DNA from: Ecdyonurus torrentis
Taxonomy: Eukaryota; Arthropoda; Insecta; Ephemeroptera; Heptageniidae
Reading direction: 5' to 3'
NCBI GenBank assembly: GCA_949318235.1
Contig: OX439129.1
Span: 32,514,254 to 32,578,253 of the forward strand
Length of the DNA: 64,000 bases
Shown here piece by piece: positions 10,679 to 22,498 of the stretch (the stretch's first letter is position 1; every line of letters begins with the position of its first letter). Under the pieces are notes generated by a model. It saw nothing but the letters and a program-made list of their open reading frames with translations, made no database searches and was not told where the DNA came from. The translations under genes and the position numbers were made by a program.

Positions 10679-11556
10679 ATCAATATTAAAGAAAAGGATA
10701 GAATAACCAGCAAGGGCCTTACCACAGCAGAAGTTCTATGGAGAGGTCGAAGTCTCGCATGGCACAGTGTTTTGTTATAAAAAAGTTCATTTTATAACTG
10801 AGAGCTTTCGTCATATATTAATGACATTATCAATCAAAGAAGAAAATTACTTGAGCACATCACTGAGCAGTGTCTTGTCTTGTACTGCCGAGTTGTGCTC
10901 TTGCTGGTTAGGAGTTGGTATGGAGGGGTGGGGGTGGAGGGGTGGGAGTGGAGACATAGGAATTAGGGAAATAGTGTGAATGAAGGAAAGAGGTGGGGAG
11001 GGAGCGGGAATATTTTTAAAAAGGAATTTTATTAGCGACTATTAAGTCCAGGCAGCCCTTGGGCTTTTCTGGATCTTAATACATGTTGGTATGCCAATTC
11101 ATATTGTCGTAAAGTCCAGCTAACTTTGCAACTTTACGACAATATGAATTGGCATACAAACATGTATTAAGATCCAGAAAAGCCCAAGGGCTGCCTGGAC
11201 TTAATATTCGCTAATAAAATTCCTTTTTAAAAATATTCCCGCTCCCTCCCCACCTCTTTCCTTCATTCACACTCTTTCCCTAATTCCTATGTCTCCACTC
11301 CCACCCCTCCATACCAACTCCTAACCAGCAAGAGCACAACTCGGCAGTACAAGGCACGGCACTGCTCGGTGATGTGCTCAAGTAATTTTCTTCTTTGATT
11401 GATAATGTCATTAATATATGACGAAAGCTCTCAGTTATAAAATGAACTTTTTTATAACAAAACACTGTGCCATGCGAGACATCGACCTCTCCATAGAACT
11501 TCTGCTGTGGTAAAGCCCTTGCTGGTTATTCTATCCTTTTCTTTAATATTGAAAAT
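10679..11556. mobile_element. 878-bp near-perfect palindrome (foldback element)
   Basis: Arms of about 430 bp (10679-11114 and 11131-11556) are inverted copies separated by only about 16 bases (CCAGCTAACTTTGCA region). The outer end reads AAAGAAAAGGATAGAATAAC and the inner end GCCAATTCATATTGTCGTAA. The main difference is one extra copy of a GGAGGGGTGGG-type unit in the left arm (about 10920-10950). Mirror-image open frames in the two arms (starting MFCYKKVHF) are by-products of the palindrome. It lies just upstream of HAGH exon 1, inside its presumed 5'UTR intron. The high arm identity suggests recent insertion or repair by conversion. Confidence 0.85.
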
Positions 11557-12554
11557 AACATATTCATGTGTTATAATGTGTAACACATGTATGACATTAT
11601 TAACTTTTGCTGATGAAAATAATAATAATAATTAAAATAATTTGGATGTACAGTATTTTAGAACTCATACACTTTAAAGTACTGTATTCTTTTATGGGGG
11701 TGAAAGATAGAATGAACTGTGCAAAAGGTCGAAATTAAAATGCTACACTGATAAATGAATTTATCCCCCACCCTTTCTGATTAATGAAGATACTGTTACA
11801 TTCTCGTAACTTTTTTTTTTCTTTTTGCAAATTGCTTACTATAATTATACATGCAAATAGGTACATACTGAACACCACTACCACAATGATTCAGTCAGTT
11901 TGAAATGCAACATGATAATCATATATTACTGTATTTCCAATACATTTATAAAGCTACTGTATGATCTACTGGTAATGAAGAGTATAATCTAACATAAGGA
12001 GGCATATTGGTACATAAGCATGCGCACATAAGTAACACACATAGCAATACAGAAAGTAAGCAGCTCAATTTCTTTTAGTGCTCATGCAGATATCAACAAC
12101 AATACACAACACATTATTTGCTGTACATAATGCATGAAGTTAAACAAATTTGCTGTCTCAAACCTTTGTTCATCAGAATACACACACAAACAAAATTTAC
12201 GTATGCATGTTACAGACTCAATTAACGACAGTTGAATGGCTTTAATAAGTAAGATTACAGTATTTAAAAGGTAAAGTCACTTCTCAATTAATGTCAATTT
12301 GAGAAATAATGTCCATGCGACATACCGTATAGCCACCAGATAGCTGTGTTTATTTAAGATGCCCACTCTTTTAACATTGTACAAGGTAGGGTCTTACCTG
12401 ATTTTTACAGGTACAGGTAACCAGAAGTTGGCCAATGGTAAAGTTAAAGGAATAGGGGTGTATAGGTAGTAGTAACAGGAGGATCGGCATTCTATGCCAA
12501 GCCTGTGCTGGCTAGACTTGAGGACACTGAGTGGTGATGTCTTAGCATATCTAA
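11557..12554. other. AT-rich non-coding stretch
   Basis: No gene recognised. The 3' portion (about 12380-12545) is slightly GC-richer but without a convincing exon. It probably belongs to the 5'UTR intron of HAGH, if the exon at 14.1-14.25 kb is real. Confidence 0.4.
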
Positions 12555-12794
12555 GCATGTCGATGTTGTTGCAAACAATATGTGTATCTCATTTTTTGTC
12601 ATGGTAAGCAAAATGTCTATCTCGTTATTTGTCACATGTAGCAAAATGTGTACTGTATCTTGTTTTTAGTCACGCGAAGCAATATGTGTAAGTCAAGTGC
12701 CATCTACATAACGTTCAGAAATGACTTACACATTTTGCTTCACGAGACAAAAAACGAGATACACATATTGTTCACAACAACATCGATGTGCTGT
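12555..12794. mobile_element. foldback with internal tandem units
   Basis: The outer arms GCATGTCGATGTTGTTG and the complement of CAACAACATCGATGTGC are inverted. The left half holds about three diverged tandem units of the form AGCAAAATGTGTATCTCGTT-TTTGTCAC (about 12575, 12607 and 12641), and the right half carries the same unit inverted (TTTTGCTTCACGAGACAAAA). The structure combines a direct-repeat array with a palindrome. Confidence 0.7.
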
Positions 12795-12997
12795 GTGATG
12801 CAGAGATAGGCCAGGCAATTAGACTATGTACTGCCCATAATAATTACATACTGCCGTCAAGGTGGTCCGAGCCATACAGGTGTGGTATAACCCAGAAAAA
12901 TGAGTACCATAAATAATTTGTCCTGTCACACCCTTCAGTGTCAGAGACTCATCATATTTATCTGATATATTTACACTGACTTATAACAAATTTTTGA

Positions 12998-13031
12998 TGC
13001 CACTATTGAGTCCAATCCTATACCCTGCTCA
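12998..13031. repeat. dispersed repeat, copy 1 (partner near 21459)
   Basis: The 20-base core GAGTCCAATCCTATACCC with flank ATGCCACTATT recurs near 21459-21489 as ATGTCACCATTAT plus the same core, in direct orientation. The pair probably marks fragments of one dispersed element whose borders I could not define. Confidence 0.5.
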
Positions 13032-13059
13032 GTACCAATAAAATTTTAAATTTTATTCC

Positions 13060-14050
13060 ATAGCCATGGTGGGGTGCCGGTAATTGAGTTCATACACATG
13101 AAGTGATGACAGGTGACTCCGTTTTTATTTACATATATGCTGTATCCTAAATAACTTGTACCGTCACTGTGGTTCAGACAATAGGTTCTTGGCAATCATG
13201 TATGCGTGTTAAAGCAAAATGAACAGGCGGTGGTTTAATCCTAAAATATAAAGCTAGGGCTACGGATGAAATTTGAACACAAAAGGGTCATCGATAACTG
13301 TGATGCATCAAAAATTCAAATCTGCTCTATAAAGGTGTTTTCCTATATTCTTGGTTTTGCATACAGAATAAGGCCATATATGACTCATCTCTTTTAAAAG
13401 GATTCTCAAATCTAGCCTCGCTTTATTATTATTTTTTTTTTTTTACCTATATATGCATCCTACATATATTTTTATATGTATGTACCGAAATGAAATGAAT
13501 AACCTGCAATTTTAGTGATGCTTTTCAGTCTATAGTTGTGCAGGTTTTTCATTTCCTTGCGGTACATATACATATAGCCAATATAGCCATAAGTCCATTA
13601 GTCCAACAGTCCAACCCTTGTTCTTCGTACGTATGTACGTATTATATATGTAACTGTCTAACTTTTGCAATTATTGTACATATGTATATTATGTATGTAC
13701 ATAGTATGTAAAAATTACGATTTTACATATAATTCAAATTACACAATAAAAAAGTTGTAATGTCTGTTTCAGGGAAAGAGCAGTTTTGTATCAAAATTGT
13801 CGTTCAATGAAAAGAAAAATATGTATGCTGTATGCTACACATACAGTCATACACAAATATGGATTTCATGCATGCATTTTGAATTTTCAGAATTTTATTT
13901 TTCGATTCATTTATCAAATTAGACCTTGCCTTGAAAATAGATAAGAAGACGTGCGAAGTTACCTGCAAATCAGCACAATAAAACACACCGCACCGATCTT
14001 GCCAGTAATCTTTTATGTGAAACAAAAACTAATAAACAGTAAGACAGTAA
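13060..14050. other. AT-rich non-coding stretch
   Basis: No gene recognised. It holds a (TTA)n/poly-T patch near 13422-13443 and several short ACGTATGTACGT-like palindromes around 13625-13700. Confidence 0.4.
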
Positions 14051-14084
14051 CAGCACAAAATTAAAAAAATCTTTTTTAACGACG

Positions 14085-14235
14085 GCCGAGAGGTGCTGCC
14101 TCTGGTGGAGAAATTTTATATTTTCAATTTTGTGGCGACTCACGGGTCACGGGCTTCACGGCAACTACCCGAGTGGCTCGAGCGGCTCGAGGGCCTCGAG
14201 CTCGTTCGCTCGCTCGAGCTCGTCACTAATTTCAG
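14085..14235 (-). promoter_or_regulatory. CpG-rich island, probable HAGH promoter and 5'UTR exon
   Basis: This short island is far richer in CpG than its surroundings, with several CTCGAG palindromes between about 14175 and 14220. On minus a consensus splice donor GTGAGT lies at 14138-14143 (exon end at 14144). The HAGH coding exon has an acceptor-like TTTTTCAG 9 bases before its ATG. The simplest reading is a non-coding first exon at about 14144-14235, joined across a ~3.8-kb intron. GCTGCCTCTGGTGG (about 14095-14108) resembles a CTCF site. No transcript evidence is available. Confidence 0.45.
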
Positions 14236-15780
14236 TCTTCAGTCGTTGCTCGTGGGGTTTAATTTTGATATGAAACTCATGAAAATGATTTTGATTTAAT
14301 CCATGTTGATCTCAATTAAAAATATAATATACGTATATAAAAATTAAAAATATAATATAACAACATACAAGAGATTACACAATTAAAAAAATACATACTG
14401 CTTATGAATAATTTCTTTTATTAGCACATGATACAGTGAAATAGAGAGCTAATAATTTAAAATTCATAGCAAATTCGTATATCAAAGTAAAAATTTACTC
14501 GATCTTCTCTCTCAAATAAAAATATTTCAGAAACCGGAGTAAATATGTTAATCAAGATCGTATGCGGATTATCGGACACTTGGCAATATTATTATTGAAT
14601 GAAATTTTAAATATTATGATTTCAGATTTAATGATCATCACCCCCCCCCCCCCCCCCATAAATATGTATTTAATCTTCCACCCTGCTGGAATTAAGATGC
14701 GTTATAAACTTGAAAAGAATAATAATTAATAATATATGGGAAAGAAAAACGTATGGATATTTTTTGATAAACATTTTATGATGATTATGGTTATGTCAAA
14801 ATATATATGGGACTCGGAAGTTCACCGGGAAGAATATAATTAATGTAACCTTCAACGATCAATGAATCCTATATGCACTTAAAAAAAAAATTAATTATTG
14901 CCAATTAAAATTTTGAAGTTTTTTTTTTTTTTTTTTTATTATTATTATTTTTAATATTATAGAATAGGCTATACAGAAAATAAAAAGCATCCATATGATT
15001 TGACTGTATTATCAGTTATCAGGCGTAAACTAATAACAATGAAATAAGTAATATATTATTATGCGGTACATACAGGAATACATCGCATGATCTTATAAGA
15101 TCCTTTTATTATTATTATTTTTTTTTTTTTTTTAATAATATATATAATATAGCTATTTGTGAGTTTGGATTTATATCAGAATCCCGATATATTATCATAG
15201 ACCATGCGGTGATGCGGTCATAGTAAAAAACTAAAAAAAAAAACTGTAAAATAAGTTTGATTTTTTCAACCATATACAGTATAATGATTAAAATATATGT
15301 ACGAAAAGTAAACAAATACAATAAAAATATATTGTTCGTGGCTAATGATAATAAATGTCTATTTGCGTGCAGCTAAAGAGCACCATTGTGTATCTCATTC
15401 TCAACGAAATGATTTTTATAACTATTATTTCTTTATATATATATATAGGTCTAATCCTAGGATTGCAAAGCAAAATACCAAAATTTCCGCAGTCAGTTCT
15501 GCATGGTTAGAATTCAGAATATATTCAAATTCCTTATTTTAAATTATATGAGAAAATATACCGCGGTATTTGTATTTGAATTGAGAGGGTTAATAATATA
15601 GCCTAAACTCCTAATATCTAAAAACATTTTTACCTATACGATATAACTTTTCATCGATAGTTCATCGATAAGTATAACGATAGCTGTTATACACATGAAT
15701 TAAAATATTAAAAATAATACTAATAATATCATGTAATGTTTTACAGATTTTTACATAAGGGAAATTAAAGTCATGTAATA
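14236..15780. other. AT-rich intergenic stretch with homopolymers
   Basis: No gene recognised. It contains a 17-base C run at 14641-14657, poly-T/(TTA)n at about 14920-14950 and 15108-15135, and otherwise AT-rich unique-looking sequence. Confidence 0.45.
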
Positions 15781-15794
15781 ATTTAACCTCGAAT

Positions 15795-16054
15795 CCGCCA
15801 GTATAGGAAAATGACTCATTTTGCCAGTTAAAAACTACTTCGCAATATTTTTGAGAGCATTGATCGCATTGATGCTGTTAACATACTGAATTAGTTTTTC
15901 AAGTATTCAAGAAAAATCATAATAACCAAAAAATAGCTAATTTTCCAAAGAAAATAGCCCAAAACTACATTTTTCCTATACTGAGCAATGTTATTCATTG
16001 CTCAAGATGAGCATCGAAAAGCATTCAGAATGACGTCATGCACACACACCCTAA
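15795..16054 (-). mobile_element. GGGTGTATGC-family MITE, copy 1 (inverted, one end lost)
   Basis: Reverse-complement match to the elements at 17.66 and 18.10 kb. Shared landmarks include AATGACTCATTTTGCCAG, AATATTTTTGAGAG, AGCTAATTTTCCAAAGAAA and GAGCAATGTTATTCATTGCT, ending GACGTCATGCACACACACCC. The end corresponding to ATGCATACACCCTATA of copy 2 is missing at about 15790. Confidence 0.7.
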
Positions 16055-17659
16055 ATTATTTATATTTCATGTGTCTTTAGACATTTTTATTTCATTTTAA
16101 TTAAATCAGTAGCCCACGCTTCTATTTTTAGATTTAGCAGGTATGGGGTCCATTTTTTTAATATACTATAGGATTTAATATTAACAATTATTATTACAGT
16201 ATAGTTGCTGTTTTTATATTTAAACTATAATATATTATATACTGTATTATACTGAAAATTTTTCTCCTACATTTCATATTTTCTTTTACAATTCATCAGC
16301 TTAATTAAGAAACTGCAGAGGAGAACAATGAATGAATTTCTTCATCAACTATGTTATACTATAACTTAATATTTTTTTAAATTCATTTATATGGAAGTTA
16401 TTATTAAAATACCACCTAAAAAAGAGAGATGAATCAAAATAAGCCGATAAAAGGAAAAAATAAAATTTAAGTTGCGCGATATATATTTTTCACATTAAGA
16501 AAATATAATACTAAAAGTTAAAACTCTATTTAAGTTTGACACGCACCACATTTATCCAGCTATTAATATTATTTTGTGTTATCTTACACTCTGCATGCAA
16601 ACCTATATCACTATATATATAACCTATCCTCACACAAGGAAATATCTTTAACACAAATAAAATTCACACTAAAAAATTATTAATACAAATCTTTAACATA
16701 TTACCTTCAGCAGATACTACATTTACCACTTAACTTTATCAGTATATCCAAAAGTATGCTCAAATAATAGAGCAATCAATAATATAAAATGTGATAGAGT
16801 TTTGATATCTACAAAATATAGCGTGAGGTGATGATGGTTCTTATCTTTTATAATAAATAGCCTATAGGCCTATTATGTATCTATAATTTTTTTATAACAT
16901 CACTTTATAAAATTTATTATTTTTAATATTTATATTTGTTTTACAAAATAAGAAATAAAGGTAAAAAAAAATTGTCTTTAAGCATATAACAAAACATTTC
17001 TTCATCTATTATCGCTTATCGCTATATAAAAAATATATTATTTAGTTCTTTCATATACTTTCTGTTTTCTCGATCTATAATACGTATTTTTTTCATACGT
17101 AAAACATAGTAAACATTTTACATGAAATCAAGAAAAAGAGTATTAAAAAGAACTGCTTATTTTTCTCTAGATTTTACGTTCTGATATATAATATTGACTT
17201 TATTATATACGAAAGAAAGAAAAATAAATGCAAATGATGATATACACCATGTTATTTTCTGTGTAATGAAACATACTGCAACCAGAACGTTATATATATA
17301 TTATAATATAAGTATTATAACTATAGAAAATAACAGGGAATTATTTTTTCTTTCTATATATAATATGGTGCGGTTGTTATTTTATAAAATTTAAAAAATT
17401 GGCTTGAATAATAAGTATCTGAAAAGTGTTTTTCTGCATTTTTTTTATCAGTTTACATTACACAGTATATAGTGGAATATAGTTACATTTTGTTTTCTTC
17501 ATGACGGTTTCTTGTGACTGTTGTACATATTATGCAATATTATGCTGCATTAGGAAGTTATAATCATTTAAATATAAAACTACAAGTTAAATATCTATGA
17601 AGCCAAAATGGTCATATAATACGTGCTTTTAGAATAATTTTGGTAAAAGCAATAGTAAA
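16055..17659. other. AT-rich intergenic stretch
   Basis: No gene or distinct element recognised in about 1.6 kb of very AT-rich sequence. Confidence 0.45.
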
Positions 17660-17973
17660 TATAGGGTGTATTCGAATGACATCATATTTAATGAGCTTGG
17701 AGGCCATATTGGAGTAGTGAATAACATTGCTTAGCATAGGACAAACTGTTTTTGGCTACTTTCTTTGGAAAATTGCTTAATTTTTTGTTACTCTTATTTT
17801 TCTCACGCTTGATATACTAAAATACAACCTATTATAACAGCACCAATTCTCTCAAAAATATTGTAAAGTGTTATTATTATAGTGGCAAAATGAGTTATTT
17901 TCCTCTATGCGGCCCATATTATTGAGGTATCCAACATGGCGTCGACTTTAACATGAATGCATACACCCTATAA
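17660..17973 (+). mobile_element. GGGTGTATGC-family MITE, copy 2 (most complete)
   Basis: Begins ATAGGGTGTATTCGAATG and ends CATGAATGCATACACCCTAT, so the ends are inverted repeats. The interior is shared with copies 1 and 3 (GAATAACATTGCTTAGCATA, TCTCAAAAATATTG, GTGGCAAAATGAGTTATTTT, ATGGCGTCGA). About 314 bp, non-coding; this copy best defines the borders. Confidence 0.75.
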
Positions 17974-18102
17974 GCTTTAATTATTGAATTATAATTTTTT
18001 TAACCGTCACATTACAATCCAGGAATTTTAAATACATTAGATATTTCTTTTAATATATACGTCAAAGTAATGTTCATACCAAAGCCTATACCGTGTACAT
18101 CC

Positions 18103-18400
18103 TATAGGGTGTATGCGCATGACATCATACTTAATGCACCTTGACAGCATACTAAAGCAACGAATAACATTGCTCAGCATAGGACAAAACGTGGTTTTTT
18201 ATTGGAAAATTATTTTATTATTATTATTTTTCTCGCATACTTGAAAACCTAATTCAGCGTGTTAACAGATCAATACTCTCAAAAATATTGATAAGTATTT
18301 TTAAACTGGCAAAATGTGTCATTTTCCCGTACCAGCCCCGCATATTATTTATAAGCACTCACATATGGCGTCGTTTTTATATATAAATGCAACCAGTACC
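18103..18400 (+). mobile_element. GGGTGTATGC-family MITE, copy 3
   Basis: Direct-orientation copy only about 130 bp after copy 2. It starts TATAGGGTGTATGCGCATGA and shares CGAATAACATTGCTCAGCAT, ACTCTCAAAAATATTGATA and ATGGCGTCGTTTTTA. The right end is degenerate (AAATGCAACCAGTACC). Confidence 0.72.
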
Positions 18401-19084
18401 TTATGGTCCATATAATACTTTTGATAATTCCAGTAGACTCGACGTTAGGGGAACTTAAAATTAGTAAGAGATTCGTGTAATTTATAATCTTAATGTCAAA
18501 AGTCAATTACATAAAATATTATAAATTAAAAAGTTAATAAAGTGTGTAAATAACAGTGTGTAATAAACAGTGTTAGGGCAATTTATTAATGTAGAGAAAA
18601 TAGTGGTAATACAGACTTATATACTTCTGGTCCTACTATTATTTATTAGAGATTAATATTATATTACCAATGGTACCATAGACATATAGTGTGCGCCGTG
18701 CTGTGCGTATTATTTTATGAAAAAAGAAGCCCGCATACTGAAATTTATTGACATCAGCAAAGAGGATGGTGTTTGTCACGAATTCCCACATTCCACATGA
18801 CTTTAAAAATCGTATAGTTTTCCTACGTCGTATACGACGTTTTATATTTGCCCGTTTGCAGCATTATAATAATTAACTTAATATATAAGTAGTAATGTTT
18901 AATTTTTTTTTATGCTTGCATTTTTGTAAAAGATTACAAACAAACTAAATAATGATGACCATTCAAACATATGTTGCAAAAGACTTTTACAATAAAAAAA
19001 ATCAAAATATCTTTGAATTATGAATATTGTACTTTTAATTTTCTGCATTAATTGCATATATCGTATCTCTGATATTTTAAAGTT

Positions 19085-19214
<130 letters not shown>

Positions 19215-19424
19215 ACGAAAAAAAAATCTTTGTTCAAGATGTATTGTAAAATGTTTGTTAGAATTTGGCAAGTTAGGTAACCTCGTGAGAAATAGCCACA
19301 TGGTCATATAGGGGTTTCGTGTAAGTTAGCGTGTTTCAACCCCATTGACTCCGACATGGTGTTGTCATCGCACCCCAGTTCACCGGAGAAAAGGACAAGC
19401 AAGCAAGCAGCTTCTTCTCTTTTC

Positions 19425-19457
19425 AAAAAAAAAAAAAAAAAAGATCAATTCAATGTC

Positions 19458-19489
<32 letters not shown>
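19425..19489. repeat. poly-A / poly-T pair
   Basis: About 18 A (19425-19442) and 30 T (19460-19489) are separated by 17 bases, so they can form a hairpin. Slightly GC-richer unique sequence flanks them (19320-19424, 19490-19560). Confidence 0.85.
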
Positions 19490-19490
<1 letters not shown>

Positions 19491-20447
19491 TCAAGCCTTG
19501 TTATTCTTTTCTTGTCATTCTACTCACTCACGTCACTCTTGTGTACTTCAATGTGTGACACTTGTAAAAGTAAATTAATTTTGTATTAAATAATACATTA
19601 TTCTACCGTTGTATGGCATAATACGACGTTAGGGATTTTTATTATTAGTATATTATTATTATTTTGTTTTTTTGAAGACTATAAAAAGTAAATAAAAAAT
19701 TAAAATGACTTCAAATCAAATTTTACGTTCGTAATTTTACTTCCATAGTTTTATTTTTTATACTTTTTTTTTAAAATAAATAAAAAAATAATTAAAGGTT
19801 TTTAAACAAATGATAATATTTAATTACACAAATAATTACTAGAAATAAAATATTGACATTTTGAAATCAATATTTTCCAACGTTTGCAATTTCAACAAAG
19901 CTATGTAGGTCATTATTTCGTATATTATACTGTATAAATACGAATAATAGAAAATAAAATGTATACAAAAAATAATTTTCAATTACATGTTTATTGAATA
20001 TTTAAATTAAATTGCATACATTTGGGAATTAGATAAGAAGTGAAATTAGAAGGTAAATTTCGTCTTTGCTCGTTTAAATCGTAAAATTTACTATTGTCCA
20101 GCATATAAGAGCAAACAGTTATTATATTATAAATACCTTATATAGAGTAAATTGAAGATTTCAAAAATCAGATTAAGCACATTAAATGCATAAGATGTTT
20201 AACGTAATGTGAAGTCAGCAGCCTCTGTATGAGCTCAAAGGTTCGCGATATGAAGTGATTAAGAACGCAAAGTTAGCAAGCTGAGTTAGTATATAAGTAA
20301 CCTCGCAGGTCATGGGCTACGCTGACTCAAACTTTTTGAACGTGGCATATTTGCTATTGCACTTGCAACACTGATGCGTCGTCATACAATTAAGTACAAT
20401 TTTTTATTGAACCCTATATGCATTTACTATACTGTATTCTATGACTG

Positions 20448-20448
<1 letters not shown>

Positions 20449-20540
<92 letters not shown>
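20449..20540. repeat. (TA)n microsatellite
   Basis: About 46 uninterrupted TA units. Confidence 0.92.
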
Positions 20541-20543
<3 letters not shown>

Positions 20544-20944
20544 GTAAGATATATATAAGAAATAGGTATTTCTTAACTCACAGTTTAAAAATATTTCTCC
20601 CAAATAATTCTCAACCATAAATTTAAAGAGCTGAGATAATATGACATGTCACATGTATGTTTATGCTAATAGGTAATATTGTACTATATAGTTATCGGCA
20701 CTCTTGCCACTGTTATCGATAGTCAGGAGTTGCATTTTTAAAGTGTACTACTGTATTACCTCATTTTAAAAAGGGATGTATAGTAAAATTTTGGCATATA
20801 TACAAATAAATGATTGCATAATATATTTATTCATCAATCTTGGTACCAAAATTTCAAAGCCCTAAAAAGAGAGGCAAGTATTTAATAAATGCAACTGTCG
20901 AAATGATGCAAGATTTTAAGATTTTTTTTAATTGTATATTTAGT

Positions 20945-21185
20945 AAAAGGAAATCATACTAAATCGATTGATGTGTGATTTTGTAATTTTTGAATTCATC
21001 ATTTTAGTTTATTATTATTACTTAATTATGATATGATATGACATCACGGTAGGTAACTTTTGAATGAGCGTGATCATAAAAGTTACTGATCATGACGTCA
21101 TATCGCAATTTTCAAATATTTATTTAACTCAAATCAAAAATTACAAAATAACTTATTAATCGATTCAGGATGATTTCCTCTTTCA
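20945..21185. mobile_element. ~240-bp foldback MITE
   Basis: The ends AAAGGAAATCATACTAAATC and the complement of GATTCAGGATGATTTCCTCTTT-like sequence are inverted. Pairing runs through GATTTTGTAATTTTTGA and on to the centre, where GATATGACATCACGG and GTAACTTTTGAATGAGCGTG face ATCATAAAAGTTACTGATCA and TGACGTCATATC. Almost the whole element is self-complementary. Confidence 0.75.
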
Positions 21186-21339
21186 GAATATGCAATCAAA
21201 TCACCCCTATTTTTGTTTTGGGTCTATCTCATTGTAACATGCCTTAACCGATATACCGATGATATACCTCATAGCATATAGCCTGTTGAGATAGGCTATA
21301 ATATGGCAAGGATGTACCTATTAGACATTACATTATGGT

Positions 21340-21620
21340 AGAGACCCAGTAGTTGGCATGCTAACGGCTTTTTACGGGTTATTTAAATGGAAAAGGCTGA
21401 GTCTCAATTGTTAGCACTTACTTGTTAGAGAAATATTAGGTAGAAAGCAGCATTTTTGATGTCACCATTATGAGTCCAATCCTATACCCAGGGTATCTAA
21501 AATTGCAAGTTTCAAGTCTCTAGCTTTATTGGTTGAGGAGATATTAATTTTTTTAAATTTTCTTGAACCCACCTGCCAACAATTGAGACCTGCCAACAAC
21601 TGGGTCTGCCAACAACCCTG
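21340..21620. repeat. short repeats around AGTTGGCA / TGCCAACA
   Basis: CAGTAGTTGGCATGC and GAGTCTCAATTGTTAGCA on the left face several TGCCAACAA units on the right (about 21571-21628), some next to ATTGAGACC and CTGGGTC. These look like remnants of an imperfect inverted repeat with local duplication. The segment also holds copy 2 of the GAGTCCAATCCTATACCC repeat (about 21470-21489). Confidence 0.4.
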
Positions 21621-22312
21621 CCAACAACCCCCCTAAAAATTGAATAATTATGTATTATCGTATATCTCTAAAGCTTATTTTCAAGTTAATTAACTGAATG
21701 AATATAACTTATAACTACAATAAAATGTTGGGTACACATCTTTTATAGCAGGAAAAAAAGTCAATATAAGTGTTATGAAATATATTGAATTTTTTCCTTT
21801 TTTTACTATAATATATGTTGTATTGTTTATAATATAACAAAAACAATAAAATATAATATACAATATTGGAAATATAAATATGGTGTTGAGTTAGATGCAA
21901 TCAAATGCAATTAAAATTGAAACTATACATAAACTCTAAACATTAAACTGTTAAATAAAAATACTAAATCCCAAAACTGATTATAAAATGTTTCATTACA
22001 TTAACATAATACCTAACTCCCGAGTTCCGATCACCATCTATCTATTATAATAATATTTTTTCATGTTCATTATTTTACTTTTCTATATATTTCAGATGAA
22101 ATAACATGTTTTGATTGGTTTAAACTTTTCCCTGGTGCATGAAGGACACGTGTACTCAGTATGTATTTATATTTAAATCACAACACATACTGAAAAAAAA
22201 AACCTACTTCGTTGACGTGATAATATATAGATGTTCACAATTTGTAACTTATTGAATAGGTCATGGACTATGGTTATATACTCAAGCAAATGTGCAGGTG
22301 CAGCTCTTTATG

Positions 22313-22436
22313 TACAGCTCTGGCCAAAAGTTCCCGAACGGGGCAGCGGCGGCCGCTGCGTTTTCTCATAAAGATAACATAGTGTGGTTGCGGGTTGCCT
22401 ATGCAAATCGTTCGGGAACTTTTGGCCAGAGCTGTA
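22313..22436. mobile_element. 124-bp Tc1/mariner-like MITE, copy 2
   Basis: Same ends as the element at 9367-9490 (TACAGCTCTGGCCAAAAGTT), opposite orientation, same length. The interior holds GCAGCGGCGGCCGCTGC. This copy has more regular inverted repeats than copy 1, as expected for a younger insertion. TA dinucleotides bound both ends. Confidence 0.82.
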
Positions 22437-22498
22437 CATGGAACATGGACCCTGTTTGCAGTTTTGGTTTGTCCCCTGATAGTATACTAAATGTGTCT

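Noticed and set aside
10767..11465. Two similar small open frames (MFCYKKVHF...) on opposite strands
   Set aside because: They are the two arms of one palindrome; no codon bias or family match.
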